From Bullera alba (Eukaryota > Basidiomycota > Tremellomycetes > Tremellales > Bulleraceae), in contig BCIX01000004.1 in assembly GCA_001600095.1 (NCBI GenBank), positions 1,926,586 through 1,990,585 on the forward strand: a DNA stretch of 64,000 nucleotides, read 5' to 3'. Each line of letters begins with the position of its first letter. The first letter of the stretch is position 1. The notes below the pieces were generated by a model. The model did no database searches. It was not told where the DNA came from and worked only from the letters and a program-made list of their open reading frames with translations. The position numbers and the translations under genes were made by a program. This document shows positions 41,061-53,489 of the stretch, piece after piece.

Positions 41061-43449
41061 TCACGCTATGAACAGGGTTTCTCCCTTCTTGTACATGTAT
41101 GACACGATTGTATCCACCTCCGAATTGACATTGGCAGATTCTATCACAGTCAGCAAAGTGCGTCTCGAACGTATGAGATCGATTGTCATACCCAAGTGAC
41201 AACCGAGTCGGGCCAAACGCTTGCTTTCGCGGAGTAGGATTCGAGCCATGTCTCGCCAAAGGCTATTACAATGTCAGCGTCATCCGACTATCCCGGCCGA
41301 GACGTACATTACGATAAACAGACTGATATCCCCTAGGTGATCCTTCTGGATCAGCTTCGATGTGCGATGAACGACTCACCTCAGTATCGAGACAACGCAG
41401 AATGCCGACCATCCGCCGCACGACACTCAAGCAGGCCAAGTTTTCTCCCTCGTAAGAGTTGTTGTCGGTCAGGTACATCTCCACACCTGCAAGGAGAAAG
41501 TGCTGCATGTCAGTCAACGTACATCGATATGGGTCCTCACCAAGGTCGCCGAGCGGGCCGATATTGTCATTCTCCCTTGATTCGGGGTCAAGGCGAGGAG
41601 ATTTGAAGGGATCTGACTCTTTAACCTGGTCAGAGCGTGGGATATAGTCTCATCTGACATATGCCGAGATGTCGATGGCTTCAGATTTTGGATGTCGAAG
41701 CGATTCCGCAGTGATGCCAGGTACATGAGCAGAACCGGTTGGACGGCGAACCTATACGATGTCAGCTTGGTACATGTATCAGTGTTCGACTCACGTATCC
41801 CGCTCGATCGTCGAGGTGTCAAGTTGGTAACCGTCTCCATCTTGAAATAGCTGAGTGAGCTGAAAGTCTGGATTGGAGAATGTGCCCGTTTCGTCCGCCT
41901 CTAGTCAGCGATAGACTCATCGAAGCCGGAACTCACCTTCTCGTACTCCCACCAAGCACGGGGTAACGGCGTACTGATCGTTTCATGATCGATGGCATTC
42001 GGCCAATCCCAGCCCACAGCTGCACATCGATCTATGAGGAAGACTCCCCAGCTTGATCTCTTTCAGTCTTGGTCTCGCTCAAACACTCACAAGGCATATA
42101 TCCTATCCGCGAGCTCGACGTGTGTTGTCGGAGGCGGGAGATATGTGCTGTGGTGCCTGCGGAGTAGACGCAGACCTTGCTGACGATTGATGAATCGGGA
42201 AGAGGGGATCTGGTTCAGACCACAAGCTATAGCAAGTCTCCTTATCAACAACTTGACTTGACGGCGACACCCACCTTGCCGCGACGCCGATCATTGTCCA
42301 AGCCTATCAGGTCAGCAAATGATGTTTCATGTTTGTCCTACCGTGGTTGACATACAGAAAGGTACTCGTCACATGATACCAACCACGTAGCGAGCAGAGT
42401 TGCTGCTCGTAGCGCATCGAGTGGCTGATGACTGGCCAACTCGGTGGCATCGAACACAGCTGCCCTCGCAGCGAGATAGACATCCCGCTCCCTTTTACTC
42501 CACTGTGGATCTTTCCGACCGAGCGTATGCGCAACTACCAATAGCTGAGGATGGTCAGCGAAGTCGAACCGGATGCGCACTCACCATTGACAAGAGCAAA
42601 CAGACGTGAGGTCGCTCGCTTGAATCATGGGACGACAGCCGTTTGTAAAACGACGAGATGTGCATTTCCAACCCATAGACTCGCTGTTGACAGAAGTAGG
42701 CGGGGAAACTATCGTCAGCGAAGAACCAATCTCAGAACTTACAGGTAATCTTGCTCCGCCGGGGAGAAGTAGTCGGAAACATTGGTAGGCCGTCCTTTAA
42801 GCTGATCCGCAGTAGCTGCGTCTATGCCTGGTATCTGCAGTAGGTCGGACCAGGAGATGTCATCCCAAGTTGAAGGTAGTGCTTGATCCTGATGAGTCCC
42901 TTGATCAGATAGCACGGGCAGAAACGAGTGATTGTGCGTCGGCTCAGAAGACCAACTCCAAGGCTGATTCGACGATCCTGAGGAATTTGTCGGCGTTTCT
43001 AGCGAGAAAGGAGTCGAGTGTGTCGTGCCATGTGATCCTGAGGAATCGCCAAGATCTATCGGCGTTGAAGAGATAGTCTGTAGTACCGGAGTCGTGCCCT
43101 TCTTCTTGGTGCCCGGGACATAGACACAAGGTCTGCCAGATCGCAGACAGCTCGCACAGCTGGGTCGTTCGCCCGTACATTTCTACAGTGACTCGAATAT
43201 CAGCTTATGCAAGTGTACAAGTTGATGCCATGATCGCTCACAGTCTTTCGCTGATAGCATGCCGCACAAGCAAGCCCACTGAAGACTCAAAGAGTCAGGC
43301 ATGGATACCGTTATGGTATAGGATATCACGCACCGTCGGATGGGCGGCTTCGCTGAGCGAATAGGCAGTGTCGGTTGATCTTCGAATTCTCCCGTTCCGT
43401 GACCATTCCGTGCAGCCCCACTGCCGTCACCGGGCTGCCGGGAGCCCAT
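41061..43449 (-). CDS. Zn(II)2Cys6 transcription factor with fungal_trans domain
   Basis: Nuclear DNA-binding regulator. Fourteen exons: 43334-43449, 43242-43278, 42743-43182, 42585-42708, 42356-42544, 42275-42303, 42091-42237, 41937-42057, 41795-41898, 41541-41751, 41380-41502, 41308-41342, 41192-41262, 41061-41140; 608 residues, all phases agreeing. The first introns build the cluster CAACYQRKTKC...CASCLRSGRPC, spacing C-x2-C-x6-C-x6-C-x2-C-x6-C. A Ser/Thr-rich linker follows, then the fungal regulatory middle homology region (SDYFSPAEQDYLF, RPHVCLLLSM, SHQPLDALRAATLLATWL, SSWGVFLIDRCAAVGW). Several introns are only 33-37 nt. The C terminus is uncertain: I end at TGA 41061; a donor just before it could splice into the frame of the downstream lipase. 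Confidence 0.82.
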
Positions 43450-43801
43450 GTGTCAATGAGGAGACAGCAGTCTGCAGCAGGTGATTGAGTAAAAGTCGAC
43501 ATCGGAACGTGCGATGTTGTTGAGGAGGTCGACCTATAACGGCTTCGGCTTCGGCCTCGGAATCAAAATCTTCCGATCGGACCCTGAGACCCTGAGATCC
43601 CCCCCGGCGCATTGACCGCCGACCTCCGCCAACGTCGAAGGATGTTCTGATGTTGAACGTTCGCTCACTTTACTGGTTGACTTGACAGTAGACCTGCACG
43701 TGCGAGATCAGCTCCAGTATGAGATCTCGTATCGAACTGCCTATATATATCCAACAAGAAAGATGGCAGGAATTCAACACCTGCTCCACCAGCCCGCCGA
43801 A
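43450..43801. promoter_or_regulatory. Divergent promoter of regulator and acid phosphatase
   Basis: 43540-43560 carries CGGCTTCGGCTTCGGCCTCGG, about 90-110 bp before the regulator ATG. A TATA box (CCTATATATATCC, about 43740-43752) lies 50-60 bp before the phosphatase ATG at 43802. Its closeness to an earlier in-frame ATG (43763) argues that transcription starts after that ATG. Confidence 0.5.
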
Positions 43802-45764
43802 ATGCTCAGTCTCGCTCTCCCCCTCGCTTTGGCCGCATCGGCCACCGCAGCAACTGTTGACATGACAGCTTTCGGACCTCGGTACCCGCCTCAGTCGAGC
43901 AAATACAGCTCTATAGCCAATGTGCTCAACGCTACGGGTGCTCCAGGCATCTACGACTCGTCTGTGACTCCCGACTCCCAGTATGGCACCTACAACTGGT
44001 GTAACATGCCCCACGTCCGAGGTGAGCTACCGTCGAGTCGGTGTGATGATGTAACTAGAGCTCACTCTGCCTTGCATAGCCAATGAGTACCCCATGCCTG
44101 ACCCTCAATACAGCTTGGAGTATGTCGAGGTCATACATCGACACCACAAGCGGACTCCATACGCCAGCAACGTCTTTCCCAAGGAGGATATCACTTGGGA
44201 CTGTTCATCCAATGGTCCTTTCTCTTACGCTCGGAATGCTTCTGGACTAGCAAATGATGTCTCTCCGGTCTCTTGGCAAGCTTTCAGAGATGAGACAAAT
44301 CCCTGGGCAGCCGCTGCGCCAACTGGATTCGCCGGGTCGAGCTGCCAGTTCCCCCAGATGACAGCGGTAGGTCAGCCTTTCTCCCGCTGTAGACCATACT
44401 GACCTTCTGTTATAGGCATCGCTTGAGGATTCGCACATTCACGGTCAAGACCTTCGAGGAGTATACCACGACAAGCTGGGTTTCTTACCGGAGTACCACA
44501 ACTACACCGAAGTGGCATTCAGGGTAACGAACAATGTAAGTGCCTGTCTAGCTCCAGATCGATAGCTGATCAAACTGCTTGTATAGGTGATCACCTCACA
44601 GGTACTAGGAGGTCTAGCGAAAGGGCTCTACCCTGACTTGAATGATCTGGCTGCTCATATACAAGTGAGTCAAGCATGTATTGGGAGTTTCTAACCATCT
44701 TCCGTTATAGAGCTCTGCCTTTGACTCTCTCGAACCTACCTTCACGTGCAAGCTCGCCAATCAGCTCCGTGCCAACTACACGGGATCAAACAAGAACTGG
44801 GCCGGTCACCTCGAAGCCGCATCATCAGTGTACGACAAGCTGGACGCAGTCTCTGGTATCCCTCGAGGAGACGATGGAGGATGGCATACGTGAGTTGGTC
44901 TTAGCAAACACAGTGACAAATGTTGACTCGTATCACATAGCTCTTTCGACCAGTCAGTCGTTGCTTCCTTCCTCACTTTGACCGACGACTAATCCTGTTC
45001 CAGTTACTATGACAATCTGAGCGCCAAGCAGTGCCAGTAAGTCCATTTTAAGTAATGATGCTTTTCCTCGGCTTACCCATCTCAGCATGAAGAATCTTCC
45101 TTGCAACTCAAATGGAACCGGCGCCTGCGTCGACCAGGATCTCGCCAACACGGTGTACCGGATGGGGCAGTTCGGTAGGTTACCCCTCTTAAACACGGAT
45201 TATTAGCTGACACTCTCCGCAGAATACTCGTACCAGTTCCGTGATGCCGAAAACTCTACCGCCTACTCCGCACTGAGGTCAGGACCGTGGATGCTAGAGG
45301 TCAAGGATCATATCGAATCGAGAATCGCCGGTGGTCCAGTCAAATACCGACACAACATCGCTCATGATGGTTCATTGGCTCCGTTGCTGGGATTCCTGCA
45401 GATCGATCAGATGGTCTGGCCTGGTGAGTGGAACTGCCCATATTGATTTCCCAAGCTAACGGTACGCGATCAGGTATGGGATCTGAGTGAGTCACTATGC
45501 CAGCGAGATACCGGACTTTACTGATACGTACTGAACAGGGTCGTCTTTGAGCTATGGAAGAACACCTCGAGCGAACGATTCATCAGGGTTCTATGGGGTG
45601 GACAGCCGATGAAGACGTCGACGCCCCTTGGAACCTTGTCTATGGTCCCGCTGGCGAGCTTCATGAAGGTGAGCCTCGAGCTCCTTACTATGACTGACGT
45701 GATTCAGTTCCTCGATGACTCGATACCCAAGAACATGGTGGAGCTCTGCTCGGCGACTGCTTAA
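43802..45764 (+). CDS. Secreted histidine acid phosphatase (phytase-like)
   Basis: Releases phosphate from organic esters outside the cell. Twelve exons: 43802-44021, 44080-44366, 44416-44535, 44587-44664, 44711-44889, 44941-44952, 45004-45036, 45086-45174, 45223-45423, 45474-45486, 45539-45668, 45708-45764; 472 residues. Two micro-exons have 12 and 13 nt. The start MLSLALPLALAASATA gives a clean signal peptide; an in-frame Met at 43763 is also possible. The catalytic site is VIHRHHKRTPYASN, the RHGxRxP motif with His in place of Gly. The proton donor is the HD pair in AHDGSLAPLLG. Many Cys and N-glycosylation sequons fit a secreted enzyme. Confidence 0.85.
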
Positions 45765-46231
45765 TGATCATATAGAAGGGTATCACGTCAAAAAGCTCTC
45801 AAGGGTAGCAAAAGGCTTATAATGCATCCTCTTGTGTTTGTCGGTCTACTCTTGTTCTCGGAACTGACATCTGGCACCTAGTACAGCCCCCCAAATCTCT
45901 AGCGCAGATTGGTTGCATATGGGCTGAAGATCAGCCAGGACCTCGTAAGTATTTTGACATGTCCAATCCTGGTCGTCAGAGCTGTCCCATTGCGCGTCCT
46001 TCCAATCTCCCGACCAACAGCGTTGATAGGTCACAGAGGACTGACGATCAGTAAAGTCCTCGTGTCTTGGAATCTCAGCTAGAGGCCACGTACTCCAAGG
46101 TAGCTGTTATAAATGACGATGCTCAGAGGAGTAAGATACGACGACTGTGTACTGACTGCATAGAGCTGGGCTCATGGTACTGGACTGAACGGTGCGTATC
46201 AAAGCTGGACGCAAGGCTGCCCTCCGATAGG
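45765..46231. other. Intergenic region between convergent genes
   Basis: 3' flanks only. A 62-codon minus-strand frame at 45846-46034 has no family features. Nothing else seen. Confidence 0.4.
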
Positions 46232-46826
46232 CTATAGCTTGTTGTCCGACTGTTTGTCCTTCTTCCCGAACGGTCCCATGCCCTCTGCCTGTTCTACTCC
46301 AGCTACTGGGTTCACCCAAGCTGCCCGATGTTCCGAGAAGATCTCCACTTGGGGCTTGAGCATCGTGTTGTGCAGGGTATGGTTGTCGATGATACCCCCT
46401 CGCATGAATCGAGTGCCAGGAGCGACGGAGCCCGCTCGGAACATCAGAGTGCCGCAGGTCTTGCAGAACGAATTGGACATTGTACCCCCGGTGGCTGTGG
46501 TCTTTGATTGGGAAAAGACTGTCAAGTTGTCTTCGCCTCTGGTGAAACGGGTGTGAGAGTCGAGCGAGGTGAAGTTGGTCGCGAACATCGACGCGGAGAC
46601 CTTTCGACAATCGGAGCAGTGACATACGAAGGTGTTGACCAGTCCTGGAGCTTGTAATGGCTACTCATGGTCAGTCAGAACTCTTGGTTGATGACAAAAT
46701 ACCCACAATGACCATCTGGACCTTTCCACAGGCACATGTCGCTGTGGCCTCCTTGTCATTGGACCACCCGTCATCCGTCAAGCCTTGGAGCGGGAAGTCG
46801 TCGTTTCTTGAGTCTGACCCAGACAT
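46232..46826 (-). CDS. GFA/CENP-V domain protein (glutathione-dependent formaldehyde-activating fold)
   Basis: Small zinc-binding protein of the Mss4-like fold; many fungal members are uncharacterised. Exons 46707-46826 and 46232-46660, 182 residues. Zinc ligands are visible in order: TCACGKVQ, FVCHCSDCRK and FCKTCGTLMF, the expected Cys pattern of the family, with TGGTMSNSFC between. The C terminus is charged (FGKKDKQSDNKL). Catalytic activity is not established for this family in fungi. Confidence 0.82.
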
Positions 46827-47090
46827 TTCAATCGTCCTACGGCGAAGTGTTCAAGACGTGAAGAGATGTGAATCGAGAACAGTCTTTTGGGCTGACATAG
46901 GCAAGAGATGCATGTGTTCTGTCTGATCAATTATATGGTAGAAGGGGCGATGGTGCCGCATCACCCGCCGGCACACCGAGTGGAGGAAGGGTGGAGGTCA
47001 CGGCAACTCGGTTGCCGACACTCCGGTGCTATGACACAATGACATCCCTGGTGCCTACGTCCTATAGCTTCCTAGCTCCGGCGTTTGAGT

Positions 47091-48341
47091 TTACAAAGCA
47101 TTCTGGAACGAAGCAAAGGCTGGCTTGGGATTGTAGTCGAAATCGTACAGTGTAGCAGCACCCTCTCCCGCGAACACCCCCGGAATCCACGAGAAGTAGT
47201 CATTGAATCCCCATACAGTGACGCCGGGACATCGATCGTTCTGCACACAGACAGTGACGACATCGGCATATTCTTGTGCTCTGTACAGGGTCAGCGGTAC
47301 TCAAGTGATGAGATCACTGATACTCACTGGATACCCAGCCAGGTAGAGTTGGTCACGCCTCGATTGTCGACTGGAGCACGGATGTCAAGCTCCGTGATAG
47401 CCACGTCCAATCCCAAATCGGTGAATTGCTTCATGCTGGCTGATAGGTCCTTGGGCGTGGTGCCAGCGACAAAGTGAGATTCGAAGCCGATGCCATCCAA
47501 AGGATGACCTTGAGCCAGCAGACTCTTCGACAACTCCAGGAGAGCGAGAGACTTGTTGTTCACGGACTCAATGTTGTAGTCGTTGATGTATAGCTTGACG
47601 TTTGGAGCTGCAGCTCGAGCGTAATCGAGCTAATCCTCAGTCAGCGTACTCATCACCAGTTCAGGAGATGGACCTACCGCGATGCCTAGATAGTCTTCTC
47701 CCAAGACATTATACCAAACGCTATCGCGAAGAGTACCGTTGTCGTAGTAGGCTATCGGTTAGCTAGGTCTTGCGGGGCAGACTCACGTTCGTTGATCACG
47801 TCAAAGGCGTATAGATCATTGCCGTATCTGCCCATCACAGCATCAATATGCTCTTTGAGGACCGCCTTGAGCTCGTCTGCGTCTGTGATGTTAGTAACAT
47901 AGGCCGGACTATCGCACATCAGCGTTGTTGTCTTTTAAATGACCTACGTTTGTTGGTGCCAAACAAAGTTGTGTCCTCGGACGTATGACGAGGTCTTCTT
48001 TGCTTCTGCGATAATCTTCGAGATCAGCCCCGTTCAATACATCAACTCACGATATCACTGCCAGTCCAGTTGAACGTTCCTCTCGTTGGCTGTATGACTT
48101 CCCACTTCATCTCGTTTTCAGGCGTGTATTGATTGAACTCTTGCTCGAGGATTGGCTGATATCGAGGCTCGGCAAAGTAGAACGACTGCCACGCATTGCC
48201 GACGTAGAGCTTTCCTGCCTTCTCAGCCAGCGAGGCTAGGGAACAATCGGCTTTGTTGGAAGAATCACATGTCCAGCGCTTGGAGATGGGGCTACCAAGT
48301 GCGGAGCTGGAGAGAGCGAGAAGATGGAGTAGTGCGAACAT
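47091..48341 (-). CDS. Secreted endo-1,4-beta-xylanase, GH10
   Basis: Hydrolyses the xylan backbone outside the cell. Exons: 48051-48341, 47948-48015, 47787-47908, 47678-47751, 47328-47629, 47091-47280; 348 residues. Signal peptide MFALLHLLALSSSALG, then SKRWTCDSS. GH10 landmarks: NQYTPENEMKWE, VRGHNFVWHQQTP, AFDVINEP with the acid/base Glu at the third splice junction, and AITELDIRAP with the nucleophile Glu, then VTVWGFNDYFSW. No carbohydrate-binding module. The second exon acceptor (after CTCGAAG) was chosen because it restores VRGHNFVWHQQT in frame. Confidence 0.9.
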
Positions 48342-49326
48342 GGTGACTGGACGACCAAGAATCGTACGTACCAGACCATCATCTTATACGATCTGAAGCT
48401 CCGTCGAGGTTAGCTCATCCGTCTATTGCACCGTAGTATCCTCCGAGATGACCAGATGGCAGATTGCACAAGCGGTCCACCAAGTGAGCTACGAGCCCGC
48501 GAATTGACCGACGCAAGACGCTAGTGAACGCTCGATCGATGGATCTTGAGGCTATCTTGAGCGAGTGTCGGGGTTGCGGGAGGATCTGCTCCGAGCGGGG
48601 ATCTGATAGTACTTTGAGTAAGCTTGTTGAACAGATCGAGCCCGTTATCGATCAGGTGATCCAAACGTGTCCGGGGGATTCGCGCTGGAATCGAGCCGGC
48701 GCCGTTAGCGGCCGGATCCTCTTCGATGACGGTCGACGGCATTTGACTAGGGTCACAGCTGTCTTCAATGACATTGCTGTGTGCCGAGGAGGCCGTAGAT
48801 GCAAAGGCTTCATCAGTCGCCAGTTGTGTTCAATGAGCAAGTGTGAGGTCTAGGATAGAAGGACTGGAGAATGTAAGCTCAGATTTTTCGGCCGATTGCG
48901 GGCCAAGCCAGCAAACTTCGGGATAGTCGGAATTTCGGGCAGCTGCCTTCTTCCCTCTTCTTCCCATCAACAACCTGCCATCAGGCATCAGGCCTCAGGA
49001 CCGGCGTCTATGTGTTCGAGAAAGCTGATGCTTTGAGAATCGAGAGCACAGGCTAGGACGTCTATCATCCTCGGTAGTGACTAGCCAACGATTCTCCTGA
49101 GCCCGGGGGAGCCGACTGGTCTTCGACATGCAGCAAAATCTGACGAGCAGGATTTTTATTCCTGCTTCGGAGCCGGATGCTCATACCGACGAGTCGAGTT
49201 GACTGCAGGAGATCGATAATTGTCAGTAAGACCTCTACTACTGTTGTCATAATCAGTGTAAGCCAATTCCTTTCCAGCCACCTCCAGCTCCTCCTGATCT
49301 TCAGATAGTATCCCGGCTAGAGCACC
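48342..49326. other. Intergenic region
   Basis: Nearly 1 kb between divergent genes. A 109-codon plus-strand frame (48524-48853) has no recognisable domain and no intron partners. A tRNA-like A-box on the minus strand near 48410-48500 lacks a matching B-box. No gene is called. Confidence 0.4.
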
Positions 49327-50916
49327 ATGACGCCAACTACCCCTCAGCCTGCCATCACCGAGGATTTTATTGATTCTGCTCCGGCGTCTACTCCCAATGT
49401 ACCAGCAGGAACGACCCATCTTCCGCTCCATCCGATCACACTATGGCCTGTCGGCTTTGTTGATTCTGTCCTGGTCTTTCCGGGCGCACTGGATCGAGAA
49501 CGTCTTAAGGCTGCTGTGAGGTCTCTAACCGAAGTATGGCCAAACCTCTGTGGTCGATATGTGAGGAGAGGACCAAACTCCAATCCGGATGAGAGCGAGT
49601 TCGCGGTAAGTCTACCCTCACATATCTTGACTGATACCGTTAGATTCACCTCACGCAATCACCAATAAAGCTCGAAACGTTGACAGTCGAGGCAGACTAC
49701 CCGTATCCCGACACCAATGTCGTTCAACCAGGAATTGGGCCGTACGCCGCATCGCTACCCCAGAACTTTCACCTTCCAGATTCTGATTCTTCGCTATTCG
49801 CTCTCCGCCTCACTACCCTGCTTCCTTCTGGCCGTTCGGTTCTGGGAGTAACTGTCAGTCATGTGTTTGCCGATGGGGCTACGGGAAACAGAATCCTTCA
49901 CCACTTGTCCCACTTCTACCACCACGGCACAGCACTTTCGCCCGAAAGCTTACCAACTTTCTTCCCTCATATCCACTTGCCAAATTACCCTCCATCGCAT
50001 CAAGTCATCGAGGAGAATCTTGTCGGTCAGGTAGTCCCGAGAGACCTGAGCGAAGTCCACGCCGGGTATACGGGAGGTGCTGTGGGTAGTGAGCAGACGA
50101 CGGTCAGACTATCCAGGAAGGAACTTGCGATGATAAGAGGAGAATCAGGAAGCACTCAGAAGCTGAGCGACCAGGATCTCCTCAGCGGGTGGTGGATCAC
50201 CCTTCTAGAACGTATTGGAGAGCAAAAGATCGATAGGATCATCTACACGATCAATGTGAGTTCAAGTACTGTTCCACTCCGAGAACTGTCCCGCTGACGA
50301 GGTTATAGTACCGCAACCTCGTTCGAGACCATCCCTCCTTCCCAGCTACTCTTCCCACTCTTTCCGCCAATGTCTCGCAGATGCGACTCATCAATGTGGC
50401 TGAGGATGCAGCCGACACGACCTCTTCGAGCAGGATCATTCGCAGCCGTGACATCGCCGAGACGGTGAGGTCGGAACTTGTTCGTCTCAGAACAGATCAC
50501 ACCACTACCTTGAACTGGCTCAGCACTGCTGCCGCAAAACTCGAGGAAGCAGCTATGAATGGACAAGGACAGCTGATTCTCCCTCCGCCGGGAGAAGTCA
50601 TGATCAACTCGAACCTTCGGTGAGTTGTTCATTGGGTCCGTTGTCAGCACTGCCTACCGATCATGTGAGCTGATCCCGCAGATACGACTGGACTCCTTCA
50701 TTTGGTTTCCCCGCTCGAACCGTCAACTTCCACACCGGTTTCTCCATGCCTCGGGTGATGCGAGTCTTCGAGGCCAACCCGGCGAGCATGAATGGCGAGC
50801 CACTGGGTGAAGAAGTCGGCATCGAGATCATCTTCAACGTGGATAAGAGCGAAGACACTAAGCAGAGGCTACATGACGCATTGAAAGAAGACAGGCGAAG
50901 ATGGGAGTCGGCCTGA
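49327..50916 (+). CDS. BAHD-like acyltransferase (transferase family)
   Basis: Acyl-CoA-dependent transferase acting on an alcohol or amine; substrates unknown. Exons 49327-49605, 49644-50255, 50309-50619, 50682-50916; 478 residues. The catalytic HxxxD motif is VSHVFADGATGN at about residue 175. The N-terminal half has the typical entry HPITLWPVGFVDSVLVFP and LTEVWPNLCGRYVRRG. The usual DFGWG motif near the C terminus appears as the weaker YDWTPSFGFPARTV. Such fungal genes sit in both primary and secondary metabolism; no biosynthetic cluster is visible around this one. Confidence 0.78.
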
Positions 50917-51289
50917 AACGGCATCGGAATGGTCAACCGGGATGGAGGTATGGGAAGGAGTCATTTCGATCTCGAGTCTCGTAGCCGAGGGTCTGGCCCA
51001 GCTTTCCGGCCCAGCTTTCCGTTGTGGTCCTTGAGCCTACTGTTGTACACAGCTCGGCATATGCAGATGCTTTCCTTCATCATGCATGTGTCCTACTCGT
51101 AGTGTTCTGCGCACCGTTGCTATGCTGGGTAGTTACTGGGTGGACGTCTGCCACGTGAAATAGATTCCGAACCCATGCGAGATCTCGGGCCGTCGGGCTG
51201 TCCGGGCATCACTCAACCACCACTTCACTCAGCGACCAAGTTCTGTACAGAGCTGGAGTCTTGATGCTGAACATCCAACGACTACCAAT
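50917..51289. other. Intergenic region
   Basis: 3' flank of the acyltransferase and promoter of the next gene. Nothing recognised. Confidence 0.4.
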
Positions 51290-52563
51290 ATGCCCAGCTT
51301 GTTGACAGGACTCCTTCTCGCCGTCGCACTCAGCGTATACCCTCTGCTCGGACTGTACAGCCGCTTGGTAGTACTCGGCGCTTTCCGATCACCCGCTTTG
51401 CCAGTCAGTCATTTCGCCTCGGAGACATTTGTGATCCCCGAGATTCAACAAGCAGAGGACTTTGCCTATCACCAACCGTCAGGTCTAATCTTCTTCCTGG
51501 GTCAGGGAGATCCATCAAGCAGGCTGTCATGGTATCCCGCTCTCAACATCCTCGACAACCCTGCAAAGGCCGCGACCGCGGCTGGTCAGATCTGGGCTTT
51601 GGATCCAAAGGTAGGTGGATCCCGATGAGCTGTGCTAACATCTAGACCTGGAAACCTAAGCGTGTACCGATCACAAACTGGCATGCTCCCTTCGTCACCC
51701 ATGGGATTGACATCCACATCCCCTCCAATGACCCCAACACCTTTTACCTCCACGCAGTGAATCACAGACCACCGGCAAAAGGAGTACCCGGACCGACCGA
51801 CTCCGTGGTCGAAGTCTTCAAAGTGGACCTATCTGCTTTCACTGCCACTCATCTGAAGACTGTATCCCACCCGACTATACACACCCCCAACGATATCCTC
51901 TCCCTCGGTCCATACGAGTTCCTCGTCACCAACGACCACGCCAACGTTGATGGACTATTACGCTCGGCGGAGGAGATCCTCACCCTGCAACTGGCCAGCC
52001 GCACGACACTCATCCATGTCAATGCCGCGACTGGTGTCGAGGCCAAAGTGGTCAAAACAGGCATACACTCTGCCAACGGACTTGGACGTGATGCCTCGGG
52101 CAATATCGTCCTGATGTCGGCAGCCAGCGGCAGATTGGCCATACTAGATGATCAATACGCCGTCAAGACATCCACTTTCTTCGACACTACTCTCGACAAT
52201 CCCACCTACTACGCAGATCCAGACGCAACTACTACCTCTGACGCTTCGGCCCACATCCTAGCCGGTATCATGACTGCAGTGGACATTCGTGATCACGCTC
52301 GAGACCCAAGGTTCAACTTCCGATCGGTCATCTGGCTCGCCCGTGAGAGGAATGGTGTATGGGAAAAGAAGAAGCTCTTGGAGGACGATGGCGAGTGGTT
52401 GAACTTCGCTACCACTGCGATGTTGCTTCCCATTGGGGACACCGGCTCGAAGAAGGAGGCATGGGTGGTAGCTACGGGAGTACTGGCCAGGGGTGTATCT
52501 GTTGGGCGAGTCGACTTGACCGAATGGGCTTCGGGTCATGGCCTGCCGAAGAACAAAGCCTAA
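51290..52563 (+). CDS. Paraoxonase/arylesterase-like beta-propeller protein
   Basis: Six-bladed propeller enzyme of the paraoxonase/SMP-30 superfamily, likely hydrolysing lactones or aryl esters with calcium. Exons 51290-51610 and 51646-52563; 412 residues. A hydrophobic N-terminal segment (MPSLLTGLLLAVALSVYPLL) acts as signal or anchor. Signature blade: TIHTPNDILSLGPYEFLVTNDH, where Asn-Asp and the later Asn-Asp-His fit calcium ligands and the catalytic His. HGIDIHIPSNDPNTFYLHAVNH and IHSANGLGRDASGNIVLMS are further propeller motifs. Confidence 0.75.
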
Positions 52564-53489
52564 AGCCGAATAGATGATGACGAGTGCGGAGCCAGGCGGA
52601 GCAATGTGGAGTCCTCCTCGCTAAGATGCATGTTCACGTACGTGGCGTTCATCAAGTCGACTTTTGCGGATACTCAGGGTTGTGCGCGGTAGCTCATGCC
52701 CTCTCATGCCTGCTCATGCATCTTATGCGGCCTCGATGCTGCCTAGATACATTGGTCTCGATCCACCTCGATCAACCTCGTCCTGTATACTGTATCAGCC
52801 CCGCTTTTTCTAGCTACGTCTCCCTAAACTTGGCCCTCTTTGGCTTTCTGTGGTCGTCTGTCAGGGGACGGAGAGCATGGACCGCCCAACATGACCCTTT
52901 CACTACACCTCTCCATGGATTACAGTTGTCGATAAGGTGGTGGGAAGAGGTCATAAGCTTGTACAGGCTTGTACGGATAGCCCGATCACTGCTGACATAC
53001 TTGTGAGTACACGGGCAAGAGGGGGACGACCGAGGAATACACCAGTCAAGCTCTGTCGACGTCTCGCTCTGACGGTCTGACGAGGTTCTAACGCTATGCC
53101 AAGTCCGCCGAGTCATTTTGAAGGTTGGGGCTTTGGCTGACTTTAGGAACTTTGGGAGACTTTGGCTACAAGCAGCAGCAGTGCGGAGGTGATAGTCCTG
53201 GAAAGTAGAACCCGCCTGGCGCCGCTCCACGGCCGAAAACACCTGCATCTGCCGCCAGCTGCCGCCGGCTCCCCTCCCTGCAGGATGACACAATCTACTT
53301 ACCAGATCATCCGTCCGGAAGTATCACCGGCCCGGAAGTCAATCAAAGACGTCACTAACGCAACTTTCAGCTTTGAGTTGTTGTTAGCTCGAGAGTCGAG
53401 ACAGTCCAGCTCAGGTTTTTGTTCTTCTAGGGTCTTGGGCAGATATAGCATGGCCAAGATGTTGACGTTTGACATCCTCTCACATCAAC
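52564..53489. other. Intergenic region
   Basis: About 0.9 kb between same-strand genes; holds the sugar-porter promoter. No credible gene or element. Confidence 0.4.

Noticed and set aside
48410..48500. tRNA-like stretch on the minus strand (GGGCTCGTAGCTCACTTGG)
   Set aside because: It resembles a tRNA start with an A-box, but there is no B-box (GGTTCGANTCC), no matching acceptor stem and no proper anticodon arm.
48524..48853. 109-codon plus-strand frame with several Cys
   Set aside because: No family features, no ATG at its start, and no splice partners; likely chance.
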